Below, one piece after another: positions 1 to 10,762 of a stretch of DNA of 45,999 nt. Under the pieces are notes generated by a model. It had not been told where the DNA came from. It did no database searches and saw only the letters and a program-made list of their open reading frames with translations. The position numbers were made by a program, and so were the translations under genes. This DNA comes from Nemertoderma westbladi (lineage: Eukaryota; Xenacoelomorpha; Nemertodermatida; Nemertodermatidae), in NCBI GenBank assembly GCA_032718475.1, contig JAUCBJ010004658.1, positions 1 through 45,999 on the forward strand, given 5' to 3'. Position 1 is the stretch's first letter. Every line of letters begins with the position of its first letter.

Positions 1-261
1 CTAAATTCCCTTCGTCATTAAATAATTCATTGCAATGCAAACAGGAACTGGTATCTGAAGAAGATACCAACTCCCCAACAGTTTCATTAGAACTACCGGA
101 ATCTGTTGTTGCACAACTGAGTGTCGCTTCTGTACCTTCAGTTTCAATAGGCCTACCATAAGAACACTCTGGGCTGTCGTTTTCCCGTTTTTCAACAATA
201 AAAGAATCTCCAGATGGTTCATAAGAAATATCTTCGTCATCTAGTACAGGGACAACATCTA

Positions 262-1526
262 CAGGCGCGGATCCAAGGGGGGGGGGGGGGGGGGGGCAAA
301 ATCGTGTCGTGATAATAGTCATCACCCGGTTTACGTTTTCTCATTAATATAAAATAAATGTTATGAAAGTATTGCTATATAGCTACTTAGCTGACCACGT
401 GATTCAATTACAGTGTATCCAACCACGTTAATAACTCAGCCAAATCTCGATAAAATATATCCAAACTTGGTACACATGTAGTCTGGCCAAAGTATATAAA
501 TTTTCCAAGTTGAATTTGCGTGGGGTCTTCCTGCAGCATCTGTGTAACTGACTTACAGTTATAATAAATTAGTCTACCCAAAAATTATTAGTCTTGGCAT
601 CAGCTGGTTGCTAGGAGACTACAGGATTACAGTACGGTACCGGTACTGTTAACTGTTACAGTGGTACAGAGTTACCGGTACCGTCTTCAGGTGGAATAAT
701 CCACCAGAATAAAAACGAATTTAAAGACAAACCTCATTATAAACCAATATATCAGCACTTTGTTCACTTCTTTCTTCGTTGGCTACTCAATTATTTTACT
801 ACTTCTTAATATTTATTAATAATTTATCTTTTGCAATCTTTTATCGTCTTTCATCTTATAGTTTCACTTTAACAACTATCATATCGGTACTAATATGAAG
901 CGAACAATGAAGGATTTTTTTGGAGTTTTAGAAAAATCGGCGCGATTGGAGGTGGAAGAGATGATGGTGGCCATTGTACCGGATCCGGAAGTGGCGAGTA
1001 CAAGTAGTAGACAGGCGGATAACCAGACGGCAAGCAGAGATAGCTACGATATATGTGCGGAGCTGGCGCCTAACAAAAGGAATATAGGATATGGACTACT
1101 AAATAAACATTAATCTGATGGGGAACAGTTGGAGTTGGAGCGAACATTTTCAAAACTTAAGCTTTTGAAATCGTACTTACGTGCCACAATGACAACCCCG
1201 ACTAACTGATCTGGCTTTACTTTCAATCCACAAGGATATCAAACTCACACCAGATGAGATAATTAATGAATATCTGAATATGCTGGTCGCCAGGCCCGTC
1301 GATTACTGCTCATTTAACTATTGCCGGTATAAAATTCATTATTGTATTATACAATAGGCTAATTGTATAATTATTACTTTTATTTTAAAAGATTAATATT
1401 AAAATATTTTAATGCTAATATATTTAGTATATAACGAAAATTTAAATGGTTTAAAAAATTGATCTGGGGGTATCATAGTTTTAGCAGCTTAGCCCCCTCC
1501 GAAAAAAATTCCTGGATCCGCGCCTG
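262..1526. mobile_element. hAT-type DNA transposon, internally deleted (1265 bp)
   Basis: The ends are inverted repeats: CAGGCGCGGATCC at 262 and its complement ending at 1526. They are flanked by the 8-bp duplication AACATCTA (254-261 and 1527-1534). The uninterrupted site is present in version 2 at 42168-42175, so the borders are exact. An 8-bp duplication and CAGG-type ends are typical of hAT elements. A run of 20 G (277-296) directly follows the left terminus. The interior keeps short N- and C-terminal pieces of a transposase, so this is a deletion derivative that could only be moved in trans. Confidence 0.92.
895..1305 (+). pseudogene. hAT transposase remnant: N-terminal start joined to C-terminal dimerisation region
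   Basis: An ATG at 895 opens a 72-codon frame starting MKRTMKDFFG, which resembles the start of many hAT transposases of the zinc-finger MYM/TTF type. Just after its stop, another frame from about 1138 reads ERTFSKLKLLKSYLRATM, and a third continues DLALLSIHKDIKLTPDEI. These match the conserved C-terminal hAT dimerisation block (ERxFSKLKLIKxxLR, then LxxLALLSI). One frameshift separates the two C-terminal pieces. The BED finger, catalytic core and RNase H-like fold are gone, so the product is not functional. The assignment of the N-terminal piece is weaker than that of the C-terminal block. Confidence 0.7.
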
Positions 1527-1842
1527 AACATCTACTCTACCGAACAAATTGTTGTGATCTTCGATGGGAGATGATCCGTAAACGCACTTCTCTTGTTTGA
1601 CATCAAGATAATAAGGGGTGGAGTCTGTTGGTTCTCTCTTTATAATTATACAGTCTGTTTGTTCTTTCTTTATAACTATACCGGCGCCAGATGATTTCTC
1701 TTTCAATAAATGTTGATCCATTATCAAATCTTCAATAAATATTAATAAATAAATTAAATACAAGTGGCAGTAATTTAAGGTATGTTAAGCTATATATCTC
1801 TATTATAAATTCAAACTCGTATATTTACTCGTATATATATAT

Positions 1843-3998
1843 ACTAGAAAGCCCGTGGCCCTTCGGGCCACGGCTTTCTAGTTCACAAGCCTATTATTCA
1901 CCTTTCCAAACATTAATTAATTAACTTAACTTAACAAAACGTCACATGATTGAGTGTTCTCTCAAACAAAAGGACTGAAGCTGTTTTACTTTTCAAATAT
2001 CTACATACTACGTACAACATAAGGCTTAGTTTGTATAAAGTAGATAAATACCTGCCAAGTATCATTTCCAAAGGATTACAAATAGTAAAAATATGCAAGA
2101 AGGTTAAACTGTAGAACTGCAGGTGGTTATCATCCTCATAAACACAACCTATAGTTTATTTAGTTTAGTAGGTAGTGCACAGTACTTTTAGATCGCTGCC
2201 AAGAATAAACTCGAAAGAATTTAAATGGGAGAAGGATTTCACTTTCAGACAATTCGTCCCCTAGTGGCGGACTGGAGAACTGCAGACTGGTCAACGTCCT
2301 TCCCAAAGACGCAGCTTATGATGTAGTACAGTAGACCTCGCCAAGTATCAGCCTAAAAGCATTTTTAATAAATAAATGTGAGAATGTTTTCACTTTTCAG
2401 ACATTTCGCACCCTCTAGCAGTATACTGGAGAACTGCAGACTGGTTAGCATCCGCCCCAAACACACAGCCTATGGTGTAGTATACCTTTCCCAAGTATAA
2501 AAAAAAGCATTAGAAACAACGAAATGGGAGAAGGTTTTCATTTCAGACATTTCACCCTCTAGCGGCAGACTGAGGAATTGCAGATTGGTCAGAGTTGTCC
2601 ACAAAAACGCAGTCTATGATGTAGTAGACCTCTGCAAAGTATCAGCATAAAAGCATTATTAATAACGAAATGGGTGAAGGTTTTCACTTTCAGACATTGC
2701 GCCCCCTAGTGGCAGACAGAAGAATTGCAGGGTTCTCTGAGTTTGCAGAGTTGGTCTGAGTTCTCCACAAACACGCAGCCTATGGTGTTGTAGACCTCTG
2801 CCAAGTATCAGCCTAAAAGTATTATAAACAACGAAATGGTATAAGGTTTTCACATTCAGATATTTCACCCCCTAGCGGCCGAATACTGCAGGTAGTCGGG
2901 CGTCCTCCATAGACACACACCATATGGTGTAATACACATCTGCCAAGTGTCAGCCTAAAAGCATTATTAATAACGAAATGGGATAAGGTTTTCACTTTCA
3001 GACATTTGGCCCCCTAGTGGCAGACAGAAGAATTGCAGGGTTCTCTGAGTTTGCAGAGTTGGTCTGAGTTCTCCACAAACACGCAGCCTATGGTGTTGTA
3101 GACCTCTGCCAAGTATCAGCCTAAAAGTATTATAAACAACGAAATGGTATAAGGTTTTCACTTTCAGATATTTCACCCCCTAGCGGCCGAATACTGCAGG
3201 TAGTCGGGCGTCCTCCACAGACACACACCATATGGTGTAATACACATCTGCCAAGTGTCAGCCTAAAAGCATTATTAATAACGAAATGGGATAAAGTTTT
3301 CACTTTCAGACATTTGGCCCCCTAGCGGTAGACTGGAGAAATGCAGACTGATTCTAGCTCCTCCCCAAACACGCTGTATGGTGTAGTAGACCTCTGCCAA
3401 GTATCAGCAAAAAAGCATTATAAACAAAGAAATGGGATAAGGTTTTCACTTTCAGATATTTCTCCCCCTAGCGGCAGACTGGGGAATTGCAGATTGGTCA
3501 GCATCCTCCCCAAACACACAGCCTATGGTGTAGAAGACCTCTGCCATGTATCAGCTAAAAGGCTTTAATAATAACGATATGGGAGATGTTTTCAGTTTCG
3601 GATATTTCGCCCCCTAGCGGCAGACTGGAGAACTGCAGATTGATCAGTGTCCTCCCAAACATACAGTCTGACAGTCTATGGTCGGGAACAGATCTGCAAA
3701 GTATCATTTACAACAGATTAAGTCTGGTATCAAAAAGTAGCATAATAGTCGAGACCCAACATGTAGAGTGACAGAATGAACTGCTAGGCCTACCGCGCTA
3801 CCGGTACCAAATTCACGAAATCTGCATTCTCGCAAACAAACGCGCAAAATAAGACTCGAGATAGCGACAGTGCACGTGCTCGTGACGAGAGCTTCCGTTC
3901 GATGTGCCGCGAGCTCCGATTGGTGTTTGTGTGTAGAAACGTATAGACGGACAGACAGACAGACAAACAAGCAAACACATGATATTTATATATATAGA
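1843..3998. mobile_element. HINE/pearl-like non-autonomous element with tandem-repeat core
   Basis: Version 2 (42450-42500) lacks this block: the TA-rich site there runs directly into TAGAAAGAAAG. The block begins with a near-perfect hairpin at 1843-1882 (CTAGAAAGC...GCTTTCTAG). It carries a satellite core and ends with a tetranucleotide tail (GACGGACAGACAGACAGAC, around 3948-3970) and a TA-rich border. Terminal hairpin, core of about 150-bp repeats, then an ACGG/ACAG microsatellite is the layout described for pearl and HINE elements, which are thought to be Helitron-like. No Rep/helicase gene is present. The HECT transposon later inserted at its right border. The exact right end is uncertain by a few bases. 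Confidence 0.65.
2170..3720. repeat. Satellite core of the HINE-like element, about 142-166 bp units
   Basis: Anchor words (AACGAAATGG, GTTTTCACTTTCAGA, CCCCTAGCGGCAGAC, ATGGTGTAGTAGACCTCTGCC) recur with the start of GAAATGG near 2521, 2667, 2833, 2975, 3141, 3283, 3429 and 3576, with more diverged units before that. Two consecutive 308-bp blocks (166+142 bp; 2667-2975 and 2975-3283) are almost identical, which shows recent amplification of a two-unit higher-order repeat. Short open frames here are repeat artefacts. Confidence 0.9.
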
Positions 3999-4004
3999 TC
4001 AGGT

Positions 4005-4146
4005 TACGGTGGCTGATTTAGGCCACATTTAATTAAATTTTTTTTTCAAAGAGGATTAAGAAAAAAATAAACTAAATTATATTATTTAGGGGATTAAGAA
4101 AACAGAAACAAATTAAACTAAATTATGTGAATATTGATTTTGATTT
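4005..4146. repeat. Left terminal inverted repeat of the HECT transposon
   Basis: This pairs with 10757-10899 in inverse orientation, with only scattered differences and short indels. The outermost 20 bases contain a small hairpin (GTGGC, then GCCAC) that could form at the transposon tip. The segment is A/T-rich inward and leads directly into the CCAAT-containing array. Confidence 0.92.
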
Positions 4147-4690
4147 CTGATTGGTTGAAAAAATAAATAAACTAAATTAAGTATATTTCTGATTGGTTGA
4201 AAAAATAAATAAACTAAATTAAGTTATTTCTGATTGGTTGAAAAAATAAATAAACTAAATTAACTGTATTTCTGATTGGTTGAAAAAATAAATAAACTAA
4301 ATTAAGTTATTTCTGATTGGTTGAAAAAATAAATAAACTAAATTAAGTTATTTCTGATTGGTTGAAAAAATAAATAAACTAAATTAAGGGAGGTTTCTGA
4401 TTGGTTGAAAAAATAAATAAACTAAATTAAGTATATTTCTGATTGGTTGAAAAAATAAATAAACTAAATTAACTGTATTTCTGATTGGTTGAAAAAATAA
4501 ATAAACTAAATTAAGTTATTTCTGATTGGTTGAAAAAATAAATAAACTAAATTAAGTTATTTCTGATTGGTTGAAAAAATAAATAAACTAAATTAAGGAA
4601 GGTTTCTGATTGGTTGAAAAAATAAATAAACTAAATTAAGTATATTTCTGATTGGTTGAAAAAATAAATAAACTAAATTAACTAAATTTA
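4147..4690. repeat. Left subterminal array: 13 units of 41-43 bp, each with an ATTGG (CCAAT) box
   Basis: CTGATTGGTT begins at 4147, 4189, 4230, 4272, 4313, 4354, 4397, 4439, 4481, 4522, 4563, 4606 and 4648. The linker between units varies in a repeating order (GTATA, CTGTA, GTTA, GTTA, GGRAGG), giving a five-unit higher-order repeat of about 209 bp. Read on the other strand, each unit holds AACCAATCAG, which fits the NF-Y consensus exactly. Function is inferred, not shown. Confidence 0.93.
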
Positions 4691-6986
4691 ACTAAATTTT
4701 GTGGTACTGGTGTACTGCAGTACTGCCTGGCCGTGGTCTGTGTGTGGTATATGTCTGTATGCTGTACTGCTGTATGATGTATGAATAGAATCACCAACAA
4801 CATGGTAAGGCAGGCTACTGTTAAACTGTAGTACTGGTACATGTGGGGCGAGCCACGAAGTGAGTGAGCCTTAGCGTAGTGGTACCATTAATCAACCTGT
4901 CGTTCTGTCGTTCTGTCGTGTTCAATTTTAAACGTTAATAACTCGGCCAATCTTTGATGAAATCTATCCAAACTTGGTACACATGTTGTTTGGCAAAAGT
5001 TTAGAAATTTTCCAAGTAGAATTTCAGTGTGGCCTTCGAGAAGCTAAGATAATAGCAGTTAATTAGTTAATTAAGTTATTACGGTAAAAACACCATTTTC
5101 AACCTGCCTTTTAAAGGAAATTAATTGTTTTACAGTATAAGATTTAAATAATTATAATTAAAAATTATACAGATGTAATCCCCATACGCCATTCTATTAT
5201 AGTTTTTAATTAGTTCAAGTGATTTGCTTTAATAATTGTGTCTTTAATTGATCTAAAGTAATTAAAACGGCAAAAAAAATTTATTCTCATTAAATACTGC
5301 TCATTTATTGGCCAACATGCTGGTACATAGATGGGATGTGTGTGTCATTCCCAGTTGCTGGGAATGATTATTGGTCAAGTCTCTGCTGCTGGCTGGGAGT
5401 TGTTGCTAAGACTAACCAGAGAGGAATAGTAATAGACAACCAGTATTGCTATTCCAGCCCAGACAGCATTCTTTAAATTCACTATAAATGTTGTATTGCT
5501 ATCTCAGGTGAATGACAGATATCATAACATAAATACTATCCATGGCATGGCTGTTGTGTAGGCTTCTGAAATAGTTTATTCCACAATGTATATGTCTGGT
5601 TATTTTTTAATTGAATTTTTGCAAAGTAGTAAAATTAATGTTCTTAAAAATAATATTATTATTTTATATGTAACCTAGGAAATTAGCTACATTTTTTCGC
5701 TGCAGCTTTAAGAGTGTACATTAATTTAATATTATTTCAATACCCATATTACTACATCGGCATAAGATGCGTTGGCGTTGTATCACACATCTCCACATAT
5801 CACACATATCCACATAGATGTATCAACAGTTACTCGCACAGTTTCGAAACTTCGCATAGTTATAACTGTATAAAGATCGTCAGTCTGCGTTTAGGAAAAA
5901 TATTTTATAACAAAACAGGACAAGCGACGAGCGCAACGAGGCATATAATGAAGACGAGTACTGCGTTGACTAAATTATTATATAAACCACCTGGCTTCAC
6001 ATATTGATCGCATCCCTAGTTATTATTATTATAAAGAACGTCCTAGCCTGCGTTTAAGAAATATATTTAAATACAAAACAGGACGAACGCAACGAGGCTT
6101 ATAATGAATACGAGTACTGCGTTTATTATATTCCTATAAACCACCTGGCTTTGCATATTGAACGTGCGATTGGAAATAAGTTCGTGCTACCCTTCCGTGG
6201 GTGGTAGATGTCGCGGTTATGTATTGGTGGTTGGGAAGGGTGGGGGGGGGGGGGGGGGATTAAAAGGGGTGAACACGTACTGTCCCCCTTTCTTTGATTG
6301 ATTGGTGGTGTGGGTAAATTTCTCAAAACCTGATTTTGTGATACAGTCGCTCAATTTTAATTTGTATCTCATAACTGGGCCTCGTGCTGCGCGAAGGCCC
6401 CACGAACGTGTAGCGTTGTAGTGTAGTAGTCAGGTAGTGGTGCCAGTATGCCTGTATGCTATCCTGATGAATAAGCGCTTCGTTTGACTGTGTTGTGTTT
6501 GATGGCAGGACTGTTCTCAGCTTCTGCTGTTGTGTTTTACTACTGTAATCAGTAGGCCTACTGCAGTAATTAATTAATACCTAGGCCTACGTCAGTACGT
6601 ACCGGTATCTACCTATCAGTCTATCACCGATCGACCGATGTATGTGCACCAGCACCAGGCAGCCAGGTACCAAGCAGCCAAGGCGGGGTACAGTACAGCT
6701 GTACACAGTGAGCAGTGGTAGTTCTGTAGCTGGTCGTACTGTAGTACCGGCAGACCGGTATTATATTAAGCTGTTAAGCAGTACCCTAACGGTCTGACGA
6801 CTGAACGGTTGAACTGAACATGGATCAGGTACCTGTACAGTAGTTAGTTAGTACCACAGTACCGGCTGACCGCTGCCGACAAGCTGACAAGGCAACCCAA
6901 AAACCGGCATACCGGGCAGCCGGGTGCCGCTGGAAGTATAGGCCTACATGCCGGATTTTTACTGTTTTAATCTATTAGCCTACTAA
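4691..6986. other. Left arm of the HECT transposon, no gene recognised
   Basis: This is about 2.3 kb of leader-like DNA before the HECT gene. Visible structure includes a segment of about 115 bp at 4929-5044 that also occurs in the hAT derivative at 423-537. There is a CATTCCCAGTTGCTGGGAATG palindrome-like hairpin near 5347-5368, and a direct duplication with a period of about 163 bp (5873-6006 and 6036-6165). A 17-G run lies at 6242-6258. Dense GTAC/ACCGGT words at 6590-6920 sit just upstream of the start codon. Short frames here show no family resemblance. Confidence 0.6.
5873..6165. repeat. Tandem duplication with a period of about 163 bp
   Basis: The words CTGCGTTTA, AAACAGGAC, CGCAACGAGGC, ATAATGAA, ACGAGTACTGCGTT and ATAAACCACCTGGCTT occur in the same order in both halves. 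The second copy lacks a few bases. It lies in the left arm of the HECT transposon. Confidence 0.85.
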
Positions 6987-9260
6987 ATGGAAGGGGGGCC
7001 TGATGATCAGGAGAAACGCCGGCTTTTAACAGACTTAAGGAGGGATACCTATCTCCGTGTGGATGAAGTTTATCGCATATTTCATGATTCTGCATCAGTT
7101 GATACTAATAGGTCTTCCTCTACTGGTACATCACGCCTGACAGGTCATGTAAATGGTTCACACTCAAACCTATATATGGAAGCTGGGCAATTAACTCAGG
7201 GTACAATTAGTGACAATGCCAATAATCCTATTAGAATTTCACATAACCAGCGGAGTCTAAGTTCTGGTACACGGCGGTTGCAACATCGCCGTCAAGATGT
7301 GCTATCTACTCGAAGGCCTATTTCTAGATCTGTAGGACGTCCGTTAGAGGCAATACGAACAATACATTTTACTTGTAGCATTGATACTGGACGTGGTCAT
7401 AAAGTTCTAAAACATCCTCTGGGGGGATCAAATAAACTTGGACTTAAACTCAGGGTGAACCAGACAATGCAGGAAGTTCGTGAAAGTTTAATTAATACCA
7501 TTTTCTCTAGTGAAGGTGGGGAAAACAGGGCTCTAAAAGTACTGAAGAAAGCTTGTAATAGAGATGACTATTTTTGTACAGTCACAAATACGTTCGGTGA
7601 TAGTATCGAAAGCTTTGAGTCACTGGAGAAGTTCTTAGAGAGTGGTAAAATAGTAGGGATTCCTACAATATCTCTTTTATGTAAGAAAAAATCTTCTTTC
7701 ACTACTACTACTACTACCATAGGCGTACCGGTACCGGTAGTGGATGATCCTGGAATCCGGTGTAATTGTGGTCGCACTGGTTCTGCTATAGAAGTGATCA
7801 ATGGTAAATGTTTAGTTTGTCGCCAAGATTATGAATATAATATAAGTTTAGCTGTAGACAAATCTAAAGGACCTGAAGGTGATGAGGAGTTTATTGAAGT
7901 ACCGGTACCAGTGTATGATGATACAATGGATGTTGAAGTCGAAGTTGAAATTTTGGCGGCAGAAACAGGTGTAGATCCAATGCTCTCAAGTGCAACTGTA
8001 GTTCCAGAAGAAGATAACGACATAGAAATATCCCGAGAACAACTGGCTGAAAGACGATCGGTCTTCTACAGCCGCCAGTTTGAAGATGGTCAGTGTACGT
8101 CTAGTAACGATACTGGTCTTCGAAATGATGGTTTATCTCGTCCAAGGCGAAATGCAAGACCACCTCTGAGATACGGTGACTTTTTAGATAACTCAGCAGA
8201 TATTGACGAAATTATTACCTATGATGATGAAGCCGATATTTCGGGTGGCAATAAGAAGGTCTCAGTGAAACTTAATAGAAGTAATCTATTCAATGATGTT
8301 ATAGGAGTATTTACTGCCCTTGATAATATAACGGTGAATTTACTGGACGTAAGTTTTGTGGATGAGAGGGGTATAGATGATAAAGGATTGACACGAGAAA
8401 TGTTAACGCTTTTTTGGGAAGAATTCTATTTGAAGGGGACAAAAGGTTCCAGTGCTCTTGTACCCACTGTTAGACACGACTGGACAGAGGAGATGTGGCA
8501 TATTATTGGGAAAGTAGCTTGGTATGGATTTGTTAATGAAGGATACTGGCCGATAAGGATATCAAGCATATTCTGTAAGTTTGCTTATTTTGGTGAGACT
8601 GTTGCAAAGACCGGGATTACACCAGAAACGATAAACGGCCTGTTGTGCAACAACGAAATAGAATTAATTAAGAAAATCCGTAATAGGGAACCATTGGAGA
8701 AAGAAGATGAAGATCAACTTATAGACGCATTAGATCAGCTCGGTTGTCGGAAACAATTACGAGCTGACAATGTCGATGAAATATTATTGGAGTTAGCTTA
8801 TAAAGAATTCGTTCAAGTTCCGGCATTTATCGCAAAACATTTCCAGTTGGGCGCCCCTGGTAACCCTTTTAATTCACCTGATGAAATTGATAGTCTATAC
8901 AAAACATTACTGCCAACATACTCTAGTTTGTGGAAAAAACTAAACTTCCCCTTAGATATGTCAAAGGCGCAACTCGAGATTCAAGGTTATCTTAAAAAGA
9001 TGTTGAGGGAGTTCGACCCAAAGTTATTGGAAGCATTCGTTCGATTTGTTACTGGTTCAAATCTTCTTGTATGTGAATTTATTGTGGTTGGATTTTTCAA
9101 GGAGGACAAGTTCCAATCGAGTTTCGGACGTTCGATAACTGCGAGAACATGTACCCCACTGTTAACGTTACCAACAGACTATAACTCCTATATGGAGTTG
9201 AAGGAAGAGATACAGAAACTACTCATGAACGGAATGGGGTACTTATTTTCAGATTATTGA
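6987..9260 (+). CDS. HECT-domain E3 ubiquitin ligase-like protein (757 aa), transposon-borne
   Basis: This is an intact intronless frame. HECT ligases accept ubiquitin on a catalytic cysteine and pass it to a substrate lysine. The C-terminal third, from about residue 425, fits a HECT domain: an N-lobe with DERGIDDKGLTREMLTLFWEEF, and a C-lobe ending RTCTPLLTLPTDYNSY, in which Cys722 is in the catalytic position. The last residues (MGYLFSDY) fill the usual acidic/hydrophobic tail. A small CxC...CxxC patch (CNCGRTG...CLVC, about residues 259-278) may bind zinc. The N-terminal part is otherwise low complexity and resembles the leader of G2E3-like proteins that are abundant in invertebrate genomes. 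It lies between inverted termini and converges on an integrase remnant, so it is probably an accessory gene of the transposon and not a host gene. Two VPVP tracts are encoded by ACCGGT repeats. Confidence 0.88.
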   Translation: MEGGPDDQEKRRLLTDLRRDTYLRVDEVYRIFHDSASVDTNRSSSTGTSRLTGHVNGSHSNLYMEAGQLTQGTISDNANNPIRISHNQRSLSSGTRRLQHRRQDVLSTRRPISRSVGRPLEAIRTIHFTCSIDTGRGHKVLKHPLGGSNKLGLKLRVNQTMQEVRESLINTIFSSEGGENRALKVLKKACNRDDYFCTVTNTFGDSIESFESLEKFLESGKIVGIPTISLLCKKKSSFTTTTTTIGVPVPVVDDPGIRCNCGRTGSAIEVINGKCLVCRQDYEYNISLAVDKSKGPEGDEEFIEVPVPVYDDTMDVEVEVEILAAETGVDPMLSSATVVPEEDNDIEISREQLAERRSVFYSRQFEDGQCTSSNDTGLRNDGLSRPRRNARPPLRYGDFLDNSADIDEIITYDDEADISGGNKKVSVKLNRSNLFNDVIGVFTALDNITVNLLDVSFVDERGIDDKGLTREMLTLFWEEFYLKGTKGSSALVPTVRHDWTEEMWHIIGKVAWYGFVNEGYWPIRISSIFCKFAYFGETVAKTGITPETINGLLCNNEIELIKKIRNREPLEKEDEDQLIDALDQLGCRKQLRADNVDEILLELAYKEFVQVPAFIAKHFQLGAPGNPFNSPDEIDSLYKTLLPTYSSLWKKLNFPLDMSKAQLEIQGYLKKMLREFDPKLLEAFVRFVTGSNLLVCEFIVVGFFKEDKFQSSFGRSITARTCTPLLTLPTDYNSYMELKEEIQKLLMNGMGYLFSDY

Positions 9261-9909
9261 TCAATACAATGATGTAAAGAAAGTGTTATTGTATATTAAT
9301 TGTGTTATTTTTTATTGTATATTAATTGTGTTATTTTTTAGATACAAATAATCTTTCTTCTTATTTTCAATAATTAGTTGCGTTCAAGTTTGTTTACAAC
9401 CTTTTTCAGTTGCTGAAGTCCCCCCTCCGGAGCCGGAGGTTTGGTAAGAGAGGGGGGGGGGGGGGGGGGGGGGATTTGCTTTTCAGTTCACACGTAATAC
9501 ACACATAATGTCCTGCGACTTAGATAGATCCTTAGTTACAGCTGATTACTAGTATAAAATTAATATGTAACATGTGCTATCGAGTCTCGTTTGTTGTTTT
9601 GGTTACAATCGGTCCGTCACTATATAACCTGCACCCTTCTCGACTGAAAACAACGACATGAACTGTACCAGCCTGTTGTGGATGGGGGGGGGGGGGGGGG
9701 GGGGTACAGTTGGTTGATTGAAGAGTAATAATCCTCATTTACCTAAGTAAATAATGCAAATCTTATTTACCGCTACCATTGACTGAGGGGTAAAAAATAT
9801 AAATTTTAACAATACATATTATTATATAACATATATATTGATATAATATAGTACACATAATGTTGAATTCACACTACTACATTAACCAATGCTTGTTCGA
9901 TTGAATCTA
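9261..9909. other. Spacer between the convergent HECT and integrase genes
   Basis: No gene is seen. It holds a 26-bp exact tandem duplication (about 9287-9338), a 22-G run (9452-9473), a 21-G run (9684-9704) and a CCTCCGGAGCCGGAGG palindrome near 9425. Both genes end in this stretch, so it should contain their polyadenylation signals. No clear AATAAA was found close to the HECT stop. Confidence 0.6.
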
Positions 9910-10440
9910 TTAGATATACCAATACATCGGCACATTGCCATAACGTACAGTACTACTTTGCTGAGGAGATATAATATGTGGGTTTCTTGATAAGTAATAG
10001 TCACAGATGTTTGATACAGACCTTCGGCATGTTCGCATGTTAATTGTCATTACCGAGTTAAATCTGTCAATCAGATTGATATCCTCTATACTAACTGGAT
10101 GCAAATAGTTTGGATTATCGACAAACAATATGTCAGGTTTACCCCCAGGTGAAATAAGTCCACTTTTACGAAGTCGGTGGCTATTCCATTGAATTCTAAT
10201 AGAGTCAAGTGTTCTTTGAAGTAAGTCTAAATAAACGTAACGCACTATCTCAATATGTAGATTATTAGATGTGTCTATAATGCCATAAATTTCCAGCGAT
10301 CCAAAGTGAGACAACCAAGTTTGCATGCCGAGCATTGGGAACTTAGACCACCATGATTCAATGCGCTGATTGCGCGTGCTTTTTCCATATATAAAAACTT
10401 GTGGATCAGAAATATTTAGTTCATATAGACGTAAAAGTCG
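9910..10440 (-). pseudogene. DDE integrase, C-terminal half only (integrase core-like, retrovirus-type fold)
   Basis: The minus frame is open from the array junction at 10440 down to a stop at 9910, longer than the ATG-initiated part (10335-9910). It reads DPQVFIYGKSTRNQRIESWWS, then LHIEIVRYVYLDLLQRTLDSI, then WNSHRLRKSG...GGKPDILF. This matches the distal half of an integrase family common in animals (pattern GxSxxNQRIExWW...WNxHxIR...PGGxPD), in which the Glu of NQRIE is the last catalytic acidic residue. The two catalytic Asp and any zinc-binding domain would lie upstream and are missing, replaced abruptly by the right subterminal array. The copy is therefore catalytically dead. A spliced upstream exon is unlikely because there is no AG acceptor at the junction. 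Confidence 0.8.
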
Positions 10441-10762
10441 TTTAGTTTATTTATTTTTTCAACCAATCAGAAATATACTTAATTTAGTTTATTTATTTTT
10501 TCAACCAATCAGAAACCTCCCTTAATTTAGTTTATTTATTTTTTCAACCAATCAGAAATACAGTTAATTTAGTTTATTTATTTTTTTAACCAATCAGAAA
10601 TAACTTAATTTAGTTTATTTATTTTTTCAACCAATCAGAAATATACTTAATTTAGTTTATTTATTTTTTCAACCAATCAGAAATACAGTTAATTTAGTTT
10701 ATTTATTTTTTAAACCAATCAGAAATAACTTAATTTAGTTTATTTATTTTTTCAACCAATCA
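10441..10762. repeat. Right subterminal array: 8 units of 41-43 bp with AACCAATCAG
   Basis: CCAATCAG begins at 10463, 10505, 10548, 10590, 10631, 10673, 10715 and 10755. The units are the inverse of the left array, with the same linker classes. The array abuts the truncated integrase frame directly, suggesting that array expansion or recombination removed the gene's 5' half. Confidence 0.92.

Larger units (their letters stand above)
1..1721 (-). pseudogene. C2H2 zinc-finger gene, version 1: 5' coding part split by a hAT insertion and cut by the window edge
   Basis: The minus-strand reading frame starts at an ATG at 1721 (MDQHLLKEKSSG...). It contains SUMO-site-like stretches (IKREPTD, VKQEK), runs to 1535, is interrupted by the transposon at 262-1526, and resumes at 253 down to the window edge. 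There it enters the first finger (CLHCNELF, then NDEGNL). The same protein is encoded by version 2 at 41936-42368, with a two-residue indel and a few substitutions. The acidic N-terminus with several psi-K-x-E motifs followed by a finger array suggests a nuclear DNA-binding protein; this is inference. The insertion adds a frame-breaking end after VDV, so this version cannot make the full protein. The fingers themselves lie outside the window on this side. Confidence 0.75.

Noticed and set aside
2659-3176. Two nearly identical 69-residue minus-strand frames
   Set aside because: They are the two copies of the 308-bp satellite block read by chance; there are no coding features.
3704-3978. Minus-strand frames rich in Leu/Cys/Val
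   Set aside because: They translate the GACGGACAGACAG microsatellite tail and satellite edge of the HINE-like element.
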